Source: Massilia sp. Mn16-1_5 (GTDB lineage Bacteria; Pseudomonadota; Gammaproteobacteria; Burkholderiales; Burkholderiaceae_D). Taken from it: a DNA stretch of 64,000 nucleotides. The stretch is taken from the NCBI RefSeq assembly GCF_004798585.1, contig NZ_PPXQ01000009.1, forward strand, positions 62,001 to 126,000, written 5' to 3'. Below are positions 26,350 to 36,081 of this stretch, one piece after another. The first letter of the stretch is position 1, and each line of letters opens with the position of its first letter. The translations under genes and the position numbers were made by a program. The notes beneath the pieces were generated by a model. The model did no database searches, had not been told where the DNA came from, and worked only from the letters and a program-made list of their open reading frames with translations.

Positions 26350-27054
26350 ATGGCCCGCCAACCCCGCCTGATCCTCCCGAAGCAAGCCCACCACATCCTC
26401 CAGCGCGGCAACGATCGCCAGCGCATCTTCCGCGAGCCGGCCGATTACGAGCGTTTCCTGGCCTGGCTGGCAGAAGCCGCCCGCTTTTATAAAGTGGCGA
26501 TCCACGCCTACGTGCTGCTGCCGACCCAGCTGCAGCTGCTGGCCACGCCCGAAACCGAGGAAGGTCTGGCGGCCATGATGCAAAAGCTCGGCCGTCTCTA
26601 CGTTCCCTGGTACAACGGCAAGTACGAGCGCGCCGGCGGGCTGTTCGAAGGACGGTTCCGCACGGCCGTGGTCGAACCCGACCGTCATCTGCTGATGTGC
26701 AGTCGCTTCATCGAGCTGGCGCCGGTGCGCGAGGGGGAGGGGGCCGAGCCGGCGGTGTATCTGTGGTCGAGCTACCGCCACCATGCCGGCATGGCGCCCG
26801 ATGCCGTCGTCACCGACCACGCCCTGTTCTGGGGGCTGGGCAATACGCCCTTCCAGCGCGAGGCGGCGTATATCGAGTGGGTGGAGCAAGGCATCGGCCC
26901 GGACGAGCTGGCGCAGGTGACCGGCGCCGTACAAAAGGGGCAGCCGCTCGGCTCCCATGCTTTCAAGCTCGAACTCGAGCGCCAGACCCAGCGCCGCATC
27001 CTGCCGGCCAAGCGCGGCCGGCCATTCAAAGTGCCTCCTGCGACAGCCGCCTGA
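26350..27054 (+). CDS. REP-associated (RAYT-type) transposase-like protein with altered catalytic motif
   Basis: Member of the IS200-like Y1 transposase superfamily, RAYT branch, 234 residues from ATG 26350. The family pattern is clear: HHILQRGNDRQRIF near the N-terminus, then IHAYVLLPT, MMQKLGRLYVPWYN with the candidate catalytic Tyr84 or Tyr88, GGLFEGRFRTAVVE, and SRFIELAPVREGEG. However, the metal-binding His-hydrophobic-His motif, normally in MPNHVHLL, is replaced by Gln60-Leu61-Gln62 (LPTQLQLL). RAYTs cleave REP hairpins as single-stranded DNA; without the two His residues, that chemistry is doubtful. A REP-like pair lies just upstream. The protein may bind repeats without cutting, or may be decaying while the frame remains intact. 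Confidence 0.88.
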   Translation: MARQPRLILPKQAHHILQRGNDRQRIFREPADYERFLAWLAEAARFYKVAIHAYVLLPTQLQLLATPETEEGLAAMMQKLGRLYVPWYNGKYERAGGLFEGRFRTAVVEPDRHLLMCSRFIELAPVREGEGAEPAVYLWSSYRHHAGMAPDAVVTDHALFWGLGNTPFQREAAYIEWVEQGIGPDELAQVTGAVQKGQPLGSHAFKLELERQTQRRILPAKRGRPFKVPPATAA

Positions 27055-27333
27055 ACCCTGCATCAGCCGTTCGGTCATCCTCGGCTATCGCGCAATGTTT
27101 GCGCTGCTCATCTTTTAGGCATAGCAATTTCCTGCTGACCTAGTAGGAAAAGGCCGAATTTTCGCTGCTCGGAAAGTCACTTTATTACCATGATTCGACC
27201 TGTCCCTATTTATGTCATCCTTGCCGAGTGAATGAATTAATTCGACTCCGACCCTCATTGTTCCACTTGCAGCCTTTGTTGCATTGCACTATTCTCGGCC
27301 TTCAACCCCTGAAAAGCTGTGGAGAGTCCCGCA

Positions 27334-30300
27334 ATGATTGCCCAAGGTTTATACGATCCCGCCAATGAACATGACGCCTGCGGCGTCGGTTTCATCGCCC
27401 ATATCAAGGGCAACAAAAGCCATTCCATCATCGACCAGGGGTTATTGATCCTTAAAAACCTGGACCACCGGGGCGCCGTCGGTGCCGATCCGCTGATGGG
27501 CGACGGTGCCGGTATCCTGATCCAGATTCCCGACCAGTATTTCCGCGACGAGATGGCCAAGCAGGGCGTCGAGCTGCCGCCGCCCGGAGAATACGGCGTC
27601 GGCATGGTGTTCCTGCCGAAGGAACACGCGTCGCGCATCGCCTGCGAACAGGAAATCGAGCGCGCCGTGCGCATCGAAGGCCAGGTCGTGCTCGGCTGGC
27701 GCAATGTGCCGGTCGACGAAGCGATGCCGATGTCGCCGACCGTGAAAGCCAAGGAACCGGTGATTCGCCAAATCTTTATTGGCCGCGGTCCGGACATCAT
27801 GGTCACCGACGCGCTCGAGCGTAAGCTGTACGTGATCCGCAAATCCTCAGGCCACGCGATCCAGGCATTGAAACTCCTGCACGGCAAGGAATTCTTCGTG
27901 CCCTCGATGTCGGCCCGTACGATCGTCTATAAAGGCCTGCTGCTGGCCGACCAGGTCGGCGTCTACTTCAAGGATCTGCAAGATCCGCGCTGCGTCTCCG
28001 CGCTCGCCCTGGTGCACCAGCGCTTCTCGACGAATACCTTCCCGGAATGGCCGCTGGCCCACCCCTACCGCCTGATTGCCCACAACGGAGAAATTAATAC
28101 CGTCAAAGGCAATTTCAACTGGACCCGTGCCCGCGAAGGCATGATGAAGTCGGCCGTGCTGGGCGAGGACCTGAATAAACTGTTCCCGCTCATTTACGAA
28201 GGCCAGTCCGACACCGCCTGCTTCGACAACGCCCTGGAACTGCTGGTGATGGCGGGTTACCCGATCGCCCAGGCAATGATGATGATGATTCCCGAAGCCT
28301 GGGAAAATCATTCGGCGATGGACGACAACCGCAAGGCCTTCTACGAATACCACGCGGCGATGATGGAACCATGGGACGGCCCCGCCGCCATGGCGTTTAC
28401 GGACGGCCGCCACATCGGCGGCACCCTGGACCGCAACGGCCTGCGTCCGGCCCGTTACGTCGTCACCGAAGACGACCTGGTCGTGATGGCTTCCGAGTCG
28501 GGCGTGCTGCCGATCCCGGAATCGCGCATCGTCAAGAAGTGGAGACTGCAGCCAGGAAAAATGTTCCTGATCGACCTGGAAGCGGGCCGCATCATCGACG
28601 ACAAAGAGTTGAAAGACACCTATTCGAACGCCAAGCCCTATAAAGCCTGGATCAAATCGGTGCGCATCAAGCTCAACGAAATCAAGCTGAGCGAATCGCA
28701 GCTGGCGCAGAACCGTGCAAAAGACACCCCGGCCCAGGGCGAAAAGGCGGCCATCTCGCTTCTCGACCGCCAGCAAGCCTTCGGCTACACCCAGGAAGAC
28801 CTGAAATTCCTGATGGCGCCGATGGCGGTGCTGGCCGAAGAAGCGACCGGTTCGATGGGCAACGACTCGCCGCTGGCGGTGATGTCGAACAAGCTCAAAC
28901 CTTTGTACAACTATTTCAAACAATTGTTTGCCCAGGTGACGAACCCGCCGATCGACCCGATCCGCGAAGCGATGGTGATGTCGCTGGTCTCGTTCATCGG
29001 TCCAAAGCCGAACCTGCTGGACACGAACAACGTCAACCCGCCGATGCGTTTGGAGGTATCGCAGCCGGTGCTCGGTTTCGACGACATGGCGCGCCTGCGC
29101 AATATCAGCCTGCATACCGGCGGCAAGTTCAAATCGTATGAACTGAATATCTGCTACCCGGTCGCCTGGGGCAAGGAGGGCATCGAAGCCTCCCTGGCCT
29201 CGCTGTGCGCGGAAGCGGTCGACGCCGTCAAATCGGGCCACAACATCCTGATCGTTTCGGACCGCGCGGTCTCGAGCGAGACCGTGGCGATTCCGGCCCT
29301 GCTGGCAACCTCGACCATCCACCAGCACCTGGTGATGCGCGGCCTGCGCGCCTCCACCGGCCTGGTGGTCGAAACCGGCTCGGCCCGCGAAACCCACCAC
29401 TTCGCCCTGCTGGCCGGCTACGGCGCGGAAGCCGTGCACCCGTACCTGGCGCTGGAAACCCTGACCGATCTCGCCCAGCACCTGCCGCACGAGATGGATC
29501 CGAGCGCCGCCGCTTATAACTACACAAAGGCGATCGGCAAGGGCCTCATGAAGGTGATGTCGAAGATGGGCATCTCGACCTACATGTCCTACTGCGGCGC
29601 CCAGATCTTCGAGGCCGTCGGCCTGAATAAATCGCTGGTCGACAAGTACTTCCGCGGCACCTCGTCGACGGTGGAAGGGATCGGCTTGTTCGAAGTGGCG
29701 GAAGAAGCGCTGCGCCTGCACAACCTGGCCTTCGGCGCCGATCCGCTGCTGGCGAACGCGCTGGACACGGGCGGCGAGTATGCCTTCCGCGTGCGCGGCG
29801 AAGACCACATGTGGACGCCGGACTCGATCGCGAAACTGCAGCACGCGACCCGCGCCAACAACTTCAGCACCTATAAAGAATACGCCCAGATCATCAACGA
29901 CCAGAGCCGCCGCCACCTGACGCTGCGCGGCCTGTTCGAATTCAAGATCGATCCGAGTAAAGCGATTCCGCTGGGCGAAGTCGAGCCGGCGAAAGAGATC
30001 GTGAAGCGTTTTGCGACCGGTGCGATGTCGCTCGGTTCGATCTCGACCGAAGCGCATGCGACGCTGGCGATCGCCATGAACCGCATCGGCGGAAAGTCGA
30101 ACACGGGCGAAGGCGGCGAAGACCCGCTGCGCTACATCAACGAGTTCAAGGGAATCAAAATTTCCAAGGGCGAAACCCTGGCCTCGGTGCTCGGCTCCGA
30201 CCGCGTGGCTGCCGACATTCCGCTGGAAGAGGGCGATTCGCTGCGCTCGAAGATCAAGCAGGTCGCCTCGGGCCGCTTCGGCGTCACCGCGGAATACCTG

Positions 30301-32055
30301 AACGCCGCCGACCAGATCCAGATCAAGATGGCGCAGGGCGCGAAACCGGGCGAAGGCGGTCAGCTGCCGGGCCACAAGGTGTCGGAATACATTGCCTCGC
30401 TGCGCTTCTCGGTGCCGGGCGTGGGCCTGATCTCTCCGCCGCCGCACCACGACATCTATTCGATCGAAGACCTGGCACAGCTGATCCACGACCTGAAAAA
30501 CGCAAACCCGCGCGCGTCGATCTCCGTGAAACTGGTGTCGGAAGTCGGTATCGGCACCGTCGCCGCGGGCGTCTCGAAAGCCAAGGCGGACCACGTGGTG
30601 GTGGCCGGCCACGATGGCGGCACCGGCGCTTCGCCGCTGTCCTCCGTCAAACACGCCGGTACGCCGTGGGAGCTGGGCCTGGCGGAAACCCAGCAGACCC
30701 TGGTGCTGAACGGTTTACGAAGCCGCATCCGCGTGCAGGCCGACGGCCAGATGAAGACCGGCCGCGACGTCGTGATCGCCGCCATGCTCGGCGCTGACGA
30801 GATCGGTTTCGCCACGGCCCCGCTGGTGGTCGAAGGCTGCATCATGATGCGCAAGTGCCACCTGAACACGTGTCCTGTGGGCGTGGCGACGCAAGACCCT
30901 GTCCTGCGCGCCAAATTCCAGGGCAAGCCGGAACACGTGGTGAATTATTTCTTCTTCGTGGCCGAAGAAGCGCGCCAGCTGATGGCCCAGCTCGGCATCC
31001 GCAGCTACGACGAACTGATCGGCCGTGCCGACCTGCTGGACAAATCGAAGGCGATCACGCACTGGAAGGCGCAAGGCCTGGACTTCAGCAACATCTTCTA
31101 TCAGCCGAAGACGGATTCGCTGCGCAACCTGTTCCACAGCGACGAGCAGGACCATGGCCTGGACAAGGCACTGGACCACAAGCTGATCGCGCAGGCGAAA
31201 GCGGCACTGGAAAAGGGCGAGCGCGTCTCCTTCATTTCTCCGGTGCGCAACGTGAACCGCACGGTCGGCACCATGCTCTCGGGCGAAGTCGCCAAGCGCT
31301 ATGGTCACGCCGGCTTGCCGGACGACACCATCCACATCCAGCTGCAAGGCACGGCCGGCCAGTCGGCGGCCGCCTTCCTGGCGCAAGGCATCACGCTCGA
31401 CCTGGTGGGCGAAGGCAACGACTACGTCGGCAAAGGCCTGTCGGGCGGCCGTGTGATCGTGCGTCCGAACACGGAATTCCGTGGCTGGGCGGTGGACAAC
31501 ATCATCGTCGGCAACACCGTGCTGTACGGCGCGATTTCCGGTGAAGCCTTCTTCAACGGCGTGGCCGGCGAACGCTTCGCGGTGCGTAACTCGGGCGCCA
31601 CCGCGGTCGTGGAAGGTTGCGGCGACCATGGTTGCGAATACATGACCGGCGGTACCGTCGTGGTGCTGGGCGAGACCGGACGCAACTTCGCGGCCGGCAT
31701 GTCGGGCGGCGTGGCCTATGTCTACGATCCGAAGGACGAGTTCGCCGCACGCTGCAACACGACCATGGTGAACCTGGAGCGTGTCGTCTCGGCGAAAGAG
31801 CAGGGCGACGTCTCCGGCTGGCACAGCCAGAGCCGCGGCAGCGAGCGTGAGGCCGACGAGGTCATCCTGCGCCGCCTGATCGAGCGCCATTTCAAGTACA
31901 CCGGCAGCACCCGTGCCCGCAACCTGCTGGACGACTGGGCCAACAGCCGCGGCAAATTCGTAAAAGTCTTCCCGACCGACTACAAGCGCGCGCTGGAAGA
32001 AATGCACAACAGCAGCATGGAAGAAGCGAACGACAAAATCGAACTCGCGGCATAA
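27334..32055 (+). CDS. gltB: Glutamate synthase (NADPH) large subunit
   Basis: Large subunit of GOGAT, which transfers the glutamine amide to 2-oxoglutarate to make glutamate; acts with GltD. 1573 residues from ATG 27334, preceded by GGAGA; an upstream in-frame GTG (27319) is less likely. Domains: N-terminal class-II glutamine amidotransferase whose nucleophile Cys follows a 15-residue propeptide (HDACGVGF), central and FMN-binding synthase domains ([35 protein letters not shown]), the 3Fe-4S cluster motif [17 protein letters not shown], and the C-terminal beta-helix domain ([22 protein letters not shown]). All intact. The 279 bases upstream contain no gene. gltD follows after a repeat-containing gap. 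Confidence 0.97.
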   Translation: MIAQGLYDPANEHDACGVGFIAHIKGNKSHSIIDQGLLILKNLDHRGAVGADPLMGDGAGILIQIPDQYFRDEMAKQGVELPPPGEYGVGMVFLPKEHASRIACEQEIERAVRIEGQVVLGWRNVPVDEAMPMSPTVKAKEPVIRQIFIGRGPDIMVTDALERKLYVIRKSSGHAIQALKLLHGKEFFVPSMSARTIVYKGLLLADQVGVYFKDLQDPRCVSALALVHQRFSTNTFPEWPLAHPYRLIAHNGEINTVKGNFNWTRAREGMMKSAVLGEDLNKLFPLIYEGQSDTACFDNALELLVMAGYPIAQAMMMMIPEAWENHSAMDDNRKAFYEYHAAMMEPWDGPAAMAFTDGRHIGGTLDRNGLRPARYVVTEDDLVVMASESGVLPIPESRIVKKWRLQPGKMFLIDLEAGRIIDDKELKDTYSNAKPYKAWIKSVRIKLNEIKLSESQLAQNRAKDTPAQGEKAAISLLDRQQAFGYTQEDLKFLMAPMAVLAEEATGSMGNDSPLAVMSNKLKPLYNYFKQLFAQVTNPPIDPIREAMVMSLVSFIGPKPNLLDTNNVNPPMRLEVSQPVLGFDDMARLRNISLHTGGKFKSYELNICYPVAWGKEGIEASLASLCAEAVDAVKSGHNILIVSDRAVSSETVAIPALLATSTIHQHLVMRGLRASTGLVVETGSARETHHFALLAGYGAEAVHPYLALETLTDLAQHLPHEMDPSAAAYNYTKAIGKGLMKVMSKMGISTYMSYCGAQIFEAVGLNKSLVDKYFRGTSSTVEGIGLFEVAEEALRLHNLAFGADPLLANALDTGGEYAFRVRGEDHMWTPDSIAKLQHATRANNFSTYKEYAQIINDQSRRHLTLRGLFEFKIDPSKAIPLGEVEPAKEIVKRFATGAMSLGSISTEAHATLAIAMNRIGGKSNTGEGGEDPLRYINEFKGIKISKGETLASVLGSDRVAADIPLEEGDSLRSKIKQVASGRFGVTAEYLNAADQIQIKMAQGAKPGEGGQLPGHKVSEYIASLRFSVPGVGLISPPPHHDIYSIEDLAQLIHDLKNANPRASISVKLVSEVGIGTVAAGVSKAKADHVVVAGHDGGTGASPLSSVKHAGTPWELGLAETQQTLVLNGLRSRIRVQADGQMKTGRDVVIAAMLGADEIGFATAPLVVEGCIMMRKCHLNTCPVGVATQDPVLRAKFQGKPEHVVNYFFFVAEEARQLMAQLGIRSYDELIGRADLLDKSKAITHWKAQGLDFSNIFYQPKTDSLRNLFHSDEQDHGLDKALDHKLIAQAKAALEKGERVSFISPVRNVNRTVGTMLSGEVAKRYGHAGLPDDTIHIQLQGTAGQSAAAFLAQGITLDLVGEGNDYVGKGLSGGRVIVRPNTEFRGWAVDNIIVGNTVLYGAISGEAFFNGVAGERFAVRNSGATAVVEGCGDHGCEYMTGGTVVVLGETGRNFAAGMSGGVAYVYDPKDEFAARCNTTMVNLERVVSAKEQGDVSGWHSQSRGSEREADEVILRRLIERHFKYTGSTRARNLLDDWANSRGKFVKVFPTDYKRALEEMHNSSMEEANDKIELAA

Positions 32056-32068
32056 CGCAGCTCGACCC

Positions 32069-32097
32069 GTAAGGTGGGCAGGTTTCCTGCCCACGCG
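32069..32097 (+). repeat. REP-like palindrome, single copy between gltB and gltD
   Basis: GTAAGGTGG...CCACGCG, one base off the usual GTAGGGTGG, with stem GTGGGCAGG-TTT-CCTGCCCAC (9 bp). It begins 14 bases after the gltB stop, inside the presumed gltBD message, where it could protect the gltB 3' end or tune the GltB:GltD ratio (inference). Confidence 0.85.
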
Positions 32098-32147
32098 TTC
32101 AACCAGCTGCAAAGCAGCCGCTGCATCGAGATTAAAAGGAATAAAAC

Positions 32148-33611
32148 GTGGGCAAAATCACCGGCTTCATGGAATTTCAACGGCAGGAAGAAGATCACCT
32201 GGAACCTGCCGCACGCGTCAAGAACTACAAAGAATTCGTTGTCACCCTGACCGACGGCCAAGCCAAGGTGCAGGGCGCACGCTGCATGGATTGCGGCATC
32301 CCCTTCTGCAATACCGGCTGCCCGGTCAACAACCAGATCCCCGACTGGAACGATCTGGTGTATCACAACAATTACCGTGCAGCGATCGACAACCTGCACT
32401 CGACCAACAACTTCCCAGAAGTGACCGGCCGCATCTGCCCGGCACCCTGCGAAGCGGCCTGCACGCTCGGCATCAACAACGACCCGGTCGGCATCAAGTC
32501 GATCGAGCGCAAGATTGCCGACAACGCCTTTGAACACGGCTATGTCGTGCCGCAGCCGCCGGCCGTGAAAACGGGTAAAAAAGTGGCGGTGGTTGGTTCC
32601 GGCCCAGCCGGCCTGGCAGCCGCCCAGCAGCTGGCGCGCGCCGGCCACGATGTCACCGTGTTCGAGAAGAGCGACCGCATCGGCGGCCTGCTGCGCTACG
32701 GTATCCCCGACTTCAAGATGGAAAAGGGCCTGATCGACCGTCGCATGGAGCAGATGCAGGCCGAGGGCGTCACCTTCCGTACCAGCGTCCTGATCGGCAA
32801 GGATTTCCCGGCCACGGTCAGCAACATGGCGCGCGACACGATTTTCCCGGAAGATCTGCAGGCCGAATTCGATGCGGTCGTGATGGCCGGCGGCGCCGAG
32901 CAGCCGCGTGACTTGCCGGTGCCGGGACGCGAACTGAAAGGCGTGCACTTCGCCATGGACTTCCTGCCCCAGCAAAACCGGGTGAATGCCGGCGATAAAT
33001 TGAAAGACCAGATCAAGGCGACCGGCAAACACGTGGTCGTGATCGGCGGCGGCGATACCGGTTCCGACTGCGTCGGCACCTCGAACCGCCACGGCGCGGC
33101 CACGGTGACCCAGTTCGAGCTGATGCCGATGCCGCCCGAGCATGAAAACAAACCCCTGGTCTGGCCCTACTGGCCGACCAAGCTGCGCACCTCGTCCTCG
33201 CACGAGGAGGGCTGCGAACGCGATTTCGCCGTGGCGACCAAGCGCTTCGAGGGTAAAAACGGCAAAGTCGAGAAGCTGATCGCCTGCCGCGTCGAGTGGA
33301 AAGACGGCAAGATGACCGAAGTGCCGAACAGCGAATTCGAGCTGAAGGCCGACCTCGTGTTCCTGGCCATGGGTTTTGTCTCCCCGGTGCAGCAGGTGCT
33401 CGACGCCTTCGGCGTGCAGAAGGATGCGCGCGGTAACGCGCGGGCGACGACCGAGGGCGAGACCTGCTACCAGACCTCGGTGCCGAAGGTCTTCGTGGCC
33501 GGCGACATGCGCCGCGGCCAGTCGCTGGTGGTGTGGGCGATCCGCGAAGGCCGCCAGTGCGCGCGGGCGGTGGATGAGTTCCTGATGGGCTCGTCGGTAC
33601 TGCCGCGCTAA
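32148..33611 (+). CDS. gltD: Glutamate synthase (NADPH) small subunit
   Basis: Small subunit of glutamate synthase: takes electrons from NADPH through FAD and 4Fe-4S clusters to GltB. 487 residues. Cys-rich N-terminus [20 protein letters not shown] (near 45) and [15 protein letters not shown] (near 95) ligate the clusters. FAD site [19 protein letters not shown] near 148; NADPH site [20 protein letters not shown] near 300; final FAD motif [18 protein letters not shown]. The GTG at 32148 follows an AAGGA-type ribosome site (AAAAGGAATAAAAC). Confidence 0.96.
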   Translation: MGKITGFMEFQRQEEDHLEPAARVKNYKEFVVTLTDGQAKVQGARCMDCGIPFCNTGCPVNNQIPDWNDLVYHNNYRAAIDNLHSTNNFPEVTGRICPAPCEAACTLGINNDPVGIKSIERKIADNAFEHGYVVPQPPAVKTGKKVAVVGSGPAGLAAAQQLARAGHDVTVFEKSDRIGGLLRYGIPDFKMEKGLIDRRMEQMQAEGVTFRTSVLIGKDFPATVSNMARDTIFPEDLQAEFDAVVMAGGAEQPRDLPVPGRELKGVHFAMDFLPQQNRVNAGDKLKDQIKATGKHVVVIGGGDTGSDCVGTSNRHGAATVTQFELMPMPPEHENKPLVWPYWPTKLRTSSSHEEGCERDFAVATKRFEGKNGKVEKLIACRVEWKDGKMTEVPNSEFELKADLVFLAMGFVSPVQQVLDAFGVQKDARGNARATTEGETCYQTSVPKVFVAGDMRRGQSLVVWAIREGRQCARAVDEFLMGSSVLPR

Positions 33612-33630
33612 ATTAGTTAAGGTAATTAGA

Positions 33631-33658
33631 CGTAGGGTGGAGTCCTGACTCCACGCGT
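33631..33658 (+). repeat. REP-like palindrome, forward copy (pair after gltD)
   Basis: Sequence identical to the forward copy at 5923-5950 (stem GTGGAGTC-CT-GACTCCAC). It begins 20 bases after the gltD stop and probably forms part of the transcript end. Confidence 0.87.
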
Positions 33659-33702
33659 ACAACGGTTGAGTCGCATACTCCATATCGACTCGCCCATTGC
33701 AA

Positions 33703-33729
33703 ACGCGTGGAGTCGGGACTCCACCCTAC
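33703..33729 (-). repeat. REP-like palindrome, reverse copy (pair after gltD)
   Basis: Identical in sequence to the reverse copy at 5882-5909 (stem GTGGAGTC-GG-GACTCCAC) but placed downstream of its forward partner, 44 bases away, the opposite arrangement from pair 1. Confidence 0.87.
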
Positions 33730-33963
33730 ATTTCGCTTATTGCTACTGCCTCCGAGAAATGTTGGTTTATGTCAACAAATTGCAATGTTGACATATATGC
33801 ATATCTCAACAAAAACAATGACTTGCGGCAGGAAATATCTGACTTCTCGGTTATTAGTGTTGTAGGCGCGCGTCGAAACGAGGCGTGAAACGGGGGTGTC
33901 TCAAGCAGGGATTGCCGTTTCTGCACTACAATACGGGATTCTTTACATCCGATTATCCCCTCT
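33730..33963. other. AT-richer intergenic island ahead of the mla operon
   Basis: Part of the only gene-free stretch above 300 bases (33612-33963). Its first half is the repeat pair. From about 33730 to 33880 base composition drops sharply compared with the flanking genes, suggesting regulatory or foreign DNA. It holds a perfect dyad (33768-33795) and a 39-codon open frame (33769-33888, MSTNCNVDIYAYLNKNNDLR...) without a good ribosome site; I cannot support that frame as a gene. The part nearest mlaF presumably contains the mla promoter. Confidence 0.55.
33768..33795. promoter_or_regulatory. Perfect 10-bp inverted repeat, candidate operator
   Basis: TATGTCAACA, then eight bases (AATTGCAA), then TGTTGACATA. 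The arms are exact reverse complements. The second arm contains TTGACA, a perfect -35 hexamer (33788-33793), so a bound protein could block or activate a promoter there. A second partial dyad overlaps at 33787-33810. The binding protein is unknown. Confidence 0.6.
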
Positions 33964-34767
33964 GTGTCTAACCTTGTAGAAATACGCGATCTCGAGTTCG
34001 GTTACGGCGAACGCAAGATCCTGTCGAACCTGCGCATGGATTTCCCTCGCGGCAAGCTGATTGCCGTGATGGGTGGTTCCGGCTGCGGCAAGACCACGGT
34101 GTTGCGCCTGATCGGCGGCCAGATCCGTCCGCAGCGCGGTTCGGTGCGGGTCGGCGGCGAGGTCGTGCACGAGCTGCGCACCGAGGGCCTGTACCGCCTG
34201 CGCCGCCGGATGGGCATGCTGTTCCAGTTCGGCGCCCTGTTCACCGATTTGACCGTCTTCGACAACGTCGCCTTTCCGCTGCGCGAGCATACCGACTTGC
34301 CGGAAGAGCTGATCCGCGACCTGGTGCTGATGAAGCTGAACGCGGTCGGCCTGCGTAACGCCTCGAAACTCAAGCCGGGCGAGATTTCCGGCGGCATGGC
34401 GCGCCGCGTCGCCGTTGCCCGTGCCATCGCGCTCGACCCTGAACTGATCATGTACGACGAGCCCTTCGCCGGCCTCGACCCGATCTCGATGGGCCTGACC
34501 GCCAGCCTGATCCGCAACCTGAACGATGCGCTGGGGTCGACCTCGATCCTGGTCTCGCACGACGTCAACGAAACCTTCGCCATCGCCGACTACGTCTACT
34601 TCATGTCGGCGGGCAAGATCGTGGCCGAAGGCACGCCGGCCGAGCTGCGTGTCTCGCAAGATCCTTACGTCAAACAGTTCGTGAACGCCGAGCCCGACGG
34701 TCCGGTGCCCTTCCACTATCCGGGTAAGTCGCTGGCCGACGACCTGGGCCTGGGAGCGCCGCGATGA
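33964..34767 (+). CDS. mlaF: Mla phospholipid transport, ABC ATPase MlaF
   Basis: Cytoplasmic ATPase of the Mla system, which moves phospholipids between inner and outer membrane to keep the outer leaflet asymmetric. 267 residues from a GTG start. Walker A GGSGCGKTT near 40, signature ISGGMARR near 140, Walker B LIMYDEPFAGLDP near 163 and switch His in LVSHD. The long C-terminal tail (DGPVPFHYPGKSLADDLG) is a family feature involved in MlaF dimer contacts. Its stop overlaps mlaE by four bases. First gene of the long plus-strand run. Confidence 0.95.
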   Translation: MSNLVEIRDLEFGYGERKILSNLRMDFPRGKLIAVMGGSGCGKTTVLRLIGGQIRPQRGSVRVGGEVVHELRTEGLYRLRRRMGMLFQFGALFTDLTVFDNVAFPLREHTDLPEELIRDLVLMKLNAVGLRNASKLKPGEISGGMARRVAVARAIALDPELIMYDEPFAGLDPISMGLTASLIRNLNDALGSTSILVSHDVNETFAIADYVYFMSAGKIVAEGTPAELRVSQDPYVKQFVNAEPDGPVPFHYPGKSLADDLGLGAPR

Positions 34768-35546
34768 TCATGCGTGTCTTTGAAAGCACGGGCGCCACCG
34801 TGCGCGAATCGATCGAAAGCCTGGGTTTTGCCACGCGCGCCTTTTTTAATTTGCTGCGCTTTTCGCCGGGTGCATGGCGTCGTCCGACCCTGATTTCCGA
34901 GCAAATTCACTTTATTGGCAACTACTCGCTGGTCATCACCATCGTCTCCGGCCTCTTCGTCGGTCTCGTGCTGGGCCTGCAGTTCTACGTGAACCTGATC
35001 CAGTTCGGCGCCGAGGAAAAGCTCGGTTCGCTGACCGCGCTGTCGCTGATCCGCGAACTCGGTCCGGTCGTCACGGCGCTCCTGTTCGCGGGCCGCGCCG
35101 GTACCTCGCTCACGGCCGAGATCGGCCTGATGAAGGCGGGCGAGCAGCTGTCGGCCATGGAAATGATGGCCGTGAATCCGGTGGCGCGCGTGCTGGCGCC
35201 GCGTTTCTGGGGCGGCGTGATCGCCATGCCGGTGCTGGCCGCCGTGTTCTCGGCCGTCGGCATCATCGGCAGCTACCTGGTCGCCGTGAAAATGCTGAGC
35301 CTGGACGAAGGCGCCTTCTGGTCGCAGATGCAGGCCGGCGTCGACGTGCGCCGCGATGTCGTGAGCAGCGTCATCAAAAGCTTCGTGTTCGGCATTGCCG
35401 TGACCTTCACGGCCGTGTTCCAGGGTTACCACGTGAAGCCGACCCCGGCCGACGTGGCGCGCGCGACCACGCGTACCGTCGTCATCGCCTCGCTGCTGGT
35501 CCTGGGCCTGGACTTCGTGATGACCGCCCTGATGTTCACTCAGTAA
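34764..35546 (+). CDS. mlaE: Mla phospholipid transport, permease MlaE
   Basis: Inner-membrane permease of the MlaFEDB complex, 260 residues with the expected five to six hydrophobic segments (for example LVITIVSGLFVGLVLGLQ and VVIASLLVLGLDFVMTALM). The conserved loop ELGPVVTALLFAGRAGTSLTAEIGLMKAGEQLSAMEMM (around residues 95-130) is the MlaF-contacting signature of the MlaE family. It is translationally coupled to mlaF by an ATGA overlap and is followed by mlaD after 61 bases. Confidence 0.95.
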   Translation: MIMRVFESTGATVRESIESLGFATRAFFNLLRFSPGAWRRPTLISEQIHFIGNYSLVITIVSGLFVGLVLGLQFYVNLIQFGAEEKLGSLTALSLIRELGPVVTALLFAGRAGTSLTAEIGLMKAGEQLSAMEMMAVNPVARVLAPRFWGGVIAMPVLAAVFSAVGIIGSYLVAVKMLSLDEGAFWSQMQAGVDVRRDVVSSVIKSFVFGIAVTFTAVFQGYHVKPTPADVARATTRTVVIASLLVLGLDFVMTALMFTQ

Positions 35547-35607
35547 AGAATTAATAAAAACCGTTTCGTTTGGCCGCGCACAGACGGCCTGAATACTAGG
35601 AAATACT

Positions 35608-36081
35608 ATGCACCGTAAAATCATCGATGTCTGGGTCGGCCTGTTCGTCCTGCTGGGCGCCGCCGCCATCCTGTTCCTCGCGCTGCAGGCGGGGAATATG
35701 AGCTCGCTGTCGTTTGCCGAAACCTATACCGTCGTTGGCAAGTTCGACAACATTGGTGGATTGAAGCCACAGGCGCCAGTCAAGAGCGCCGGTGTCGTGG
35801 TCGGCCGGGTGGGCGACATCAGTTTCGACGACAAAACCTTCCAGGCCATGGTGAGCCTCGACCTGGATCCAAACTACAAGTTCCCGAAAGATTCGTCGCT
35901 CAAGATCCTGACCGCAGGCCTGCTGGGCGAGCAATACATTGGCATCGAACCGGGCGGCGACACCAAGAACCTCGTCGACGGCGATCGAATCAACCGTACG
36001 CAATCGGCCACCGTGCTGGAAGACCTGATCAATCAGTTCATCTACAGCAAGGCTGCCGAAGGAAAGGAAGGCAGTGAATGA
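35608..36081 (+). CDS. mlaD: Mla phospholipid transport, MCE-domain protein MlaD
   Basis: Periplasmic, membrane-anchored substrate-binding subunit that forms a hexameric ring with a central lipid channel. 157 residues: one N-terminal anchor (IDVWVGLFVLLGAAAILFLALQAG), then the MCE domain (YTVVGKFDNIGGLKPQAPVKSAGVVVGRV ... LLGEQYIGIEPGG) and a short C-terminal helix. Normal size for proteobacterial MlaD. Its last four bases overlap the mlaA start. Confidence 0.95.
   Translation: MHRKIIDVWVGLFVLLGAAAILFLALQAGNMSSLSFAETYTVVGKFDNIGGLKPQAPVKSAGVVVGRVGDISFDDKTFQAMVSLDLDPNYKFPKDSSLKILTAGLLGEQYIGIEPGGDTKNLVDGDRINRTQSATVLEDLINQFIYSKAAEGKEGSE

Noticed and set aside
27055-27333. Possible small gene or RNA between the RAYT gene and gltB
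   Set aside because: No open frame with a ribosome site, no strong hairpin and no tRNA-like fold seen by eye; I see only presumed promoter sequence for gltB.
27847-33683. Very long antisense frames across gltB and gltD
   Set aside because: They follow the third-position GC of gltBD and show no recognisable protein features; gltB and gltD are certain.
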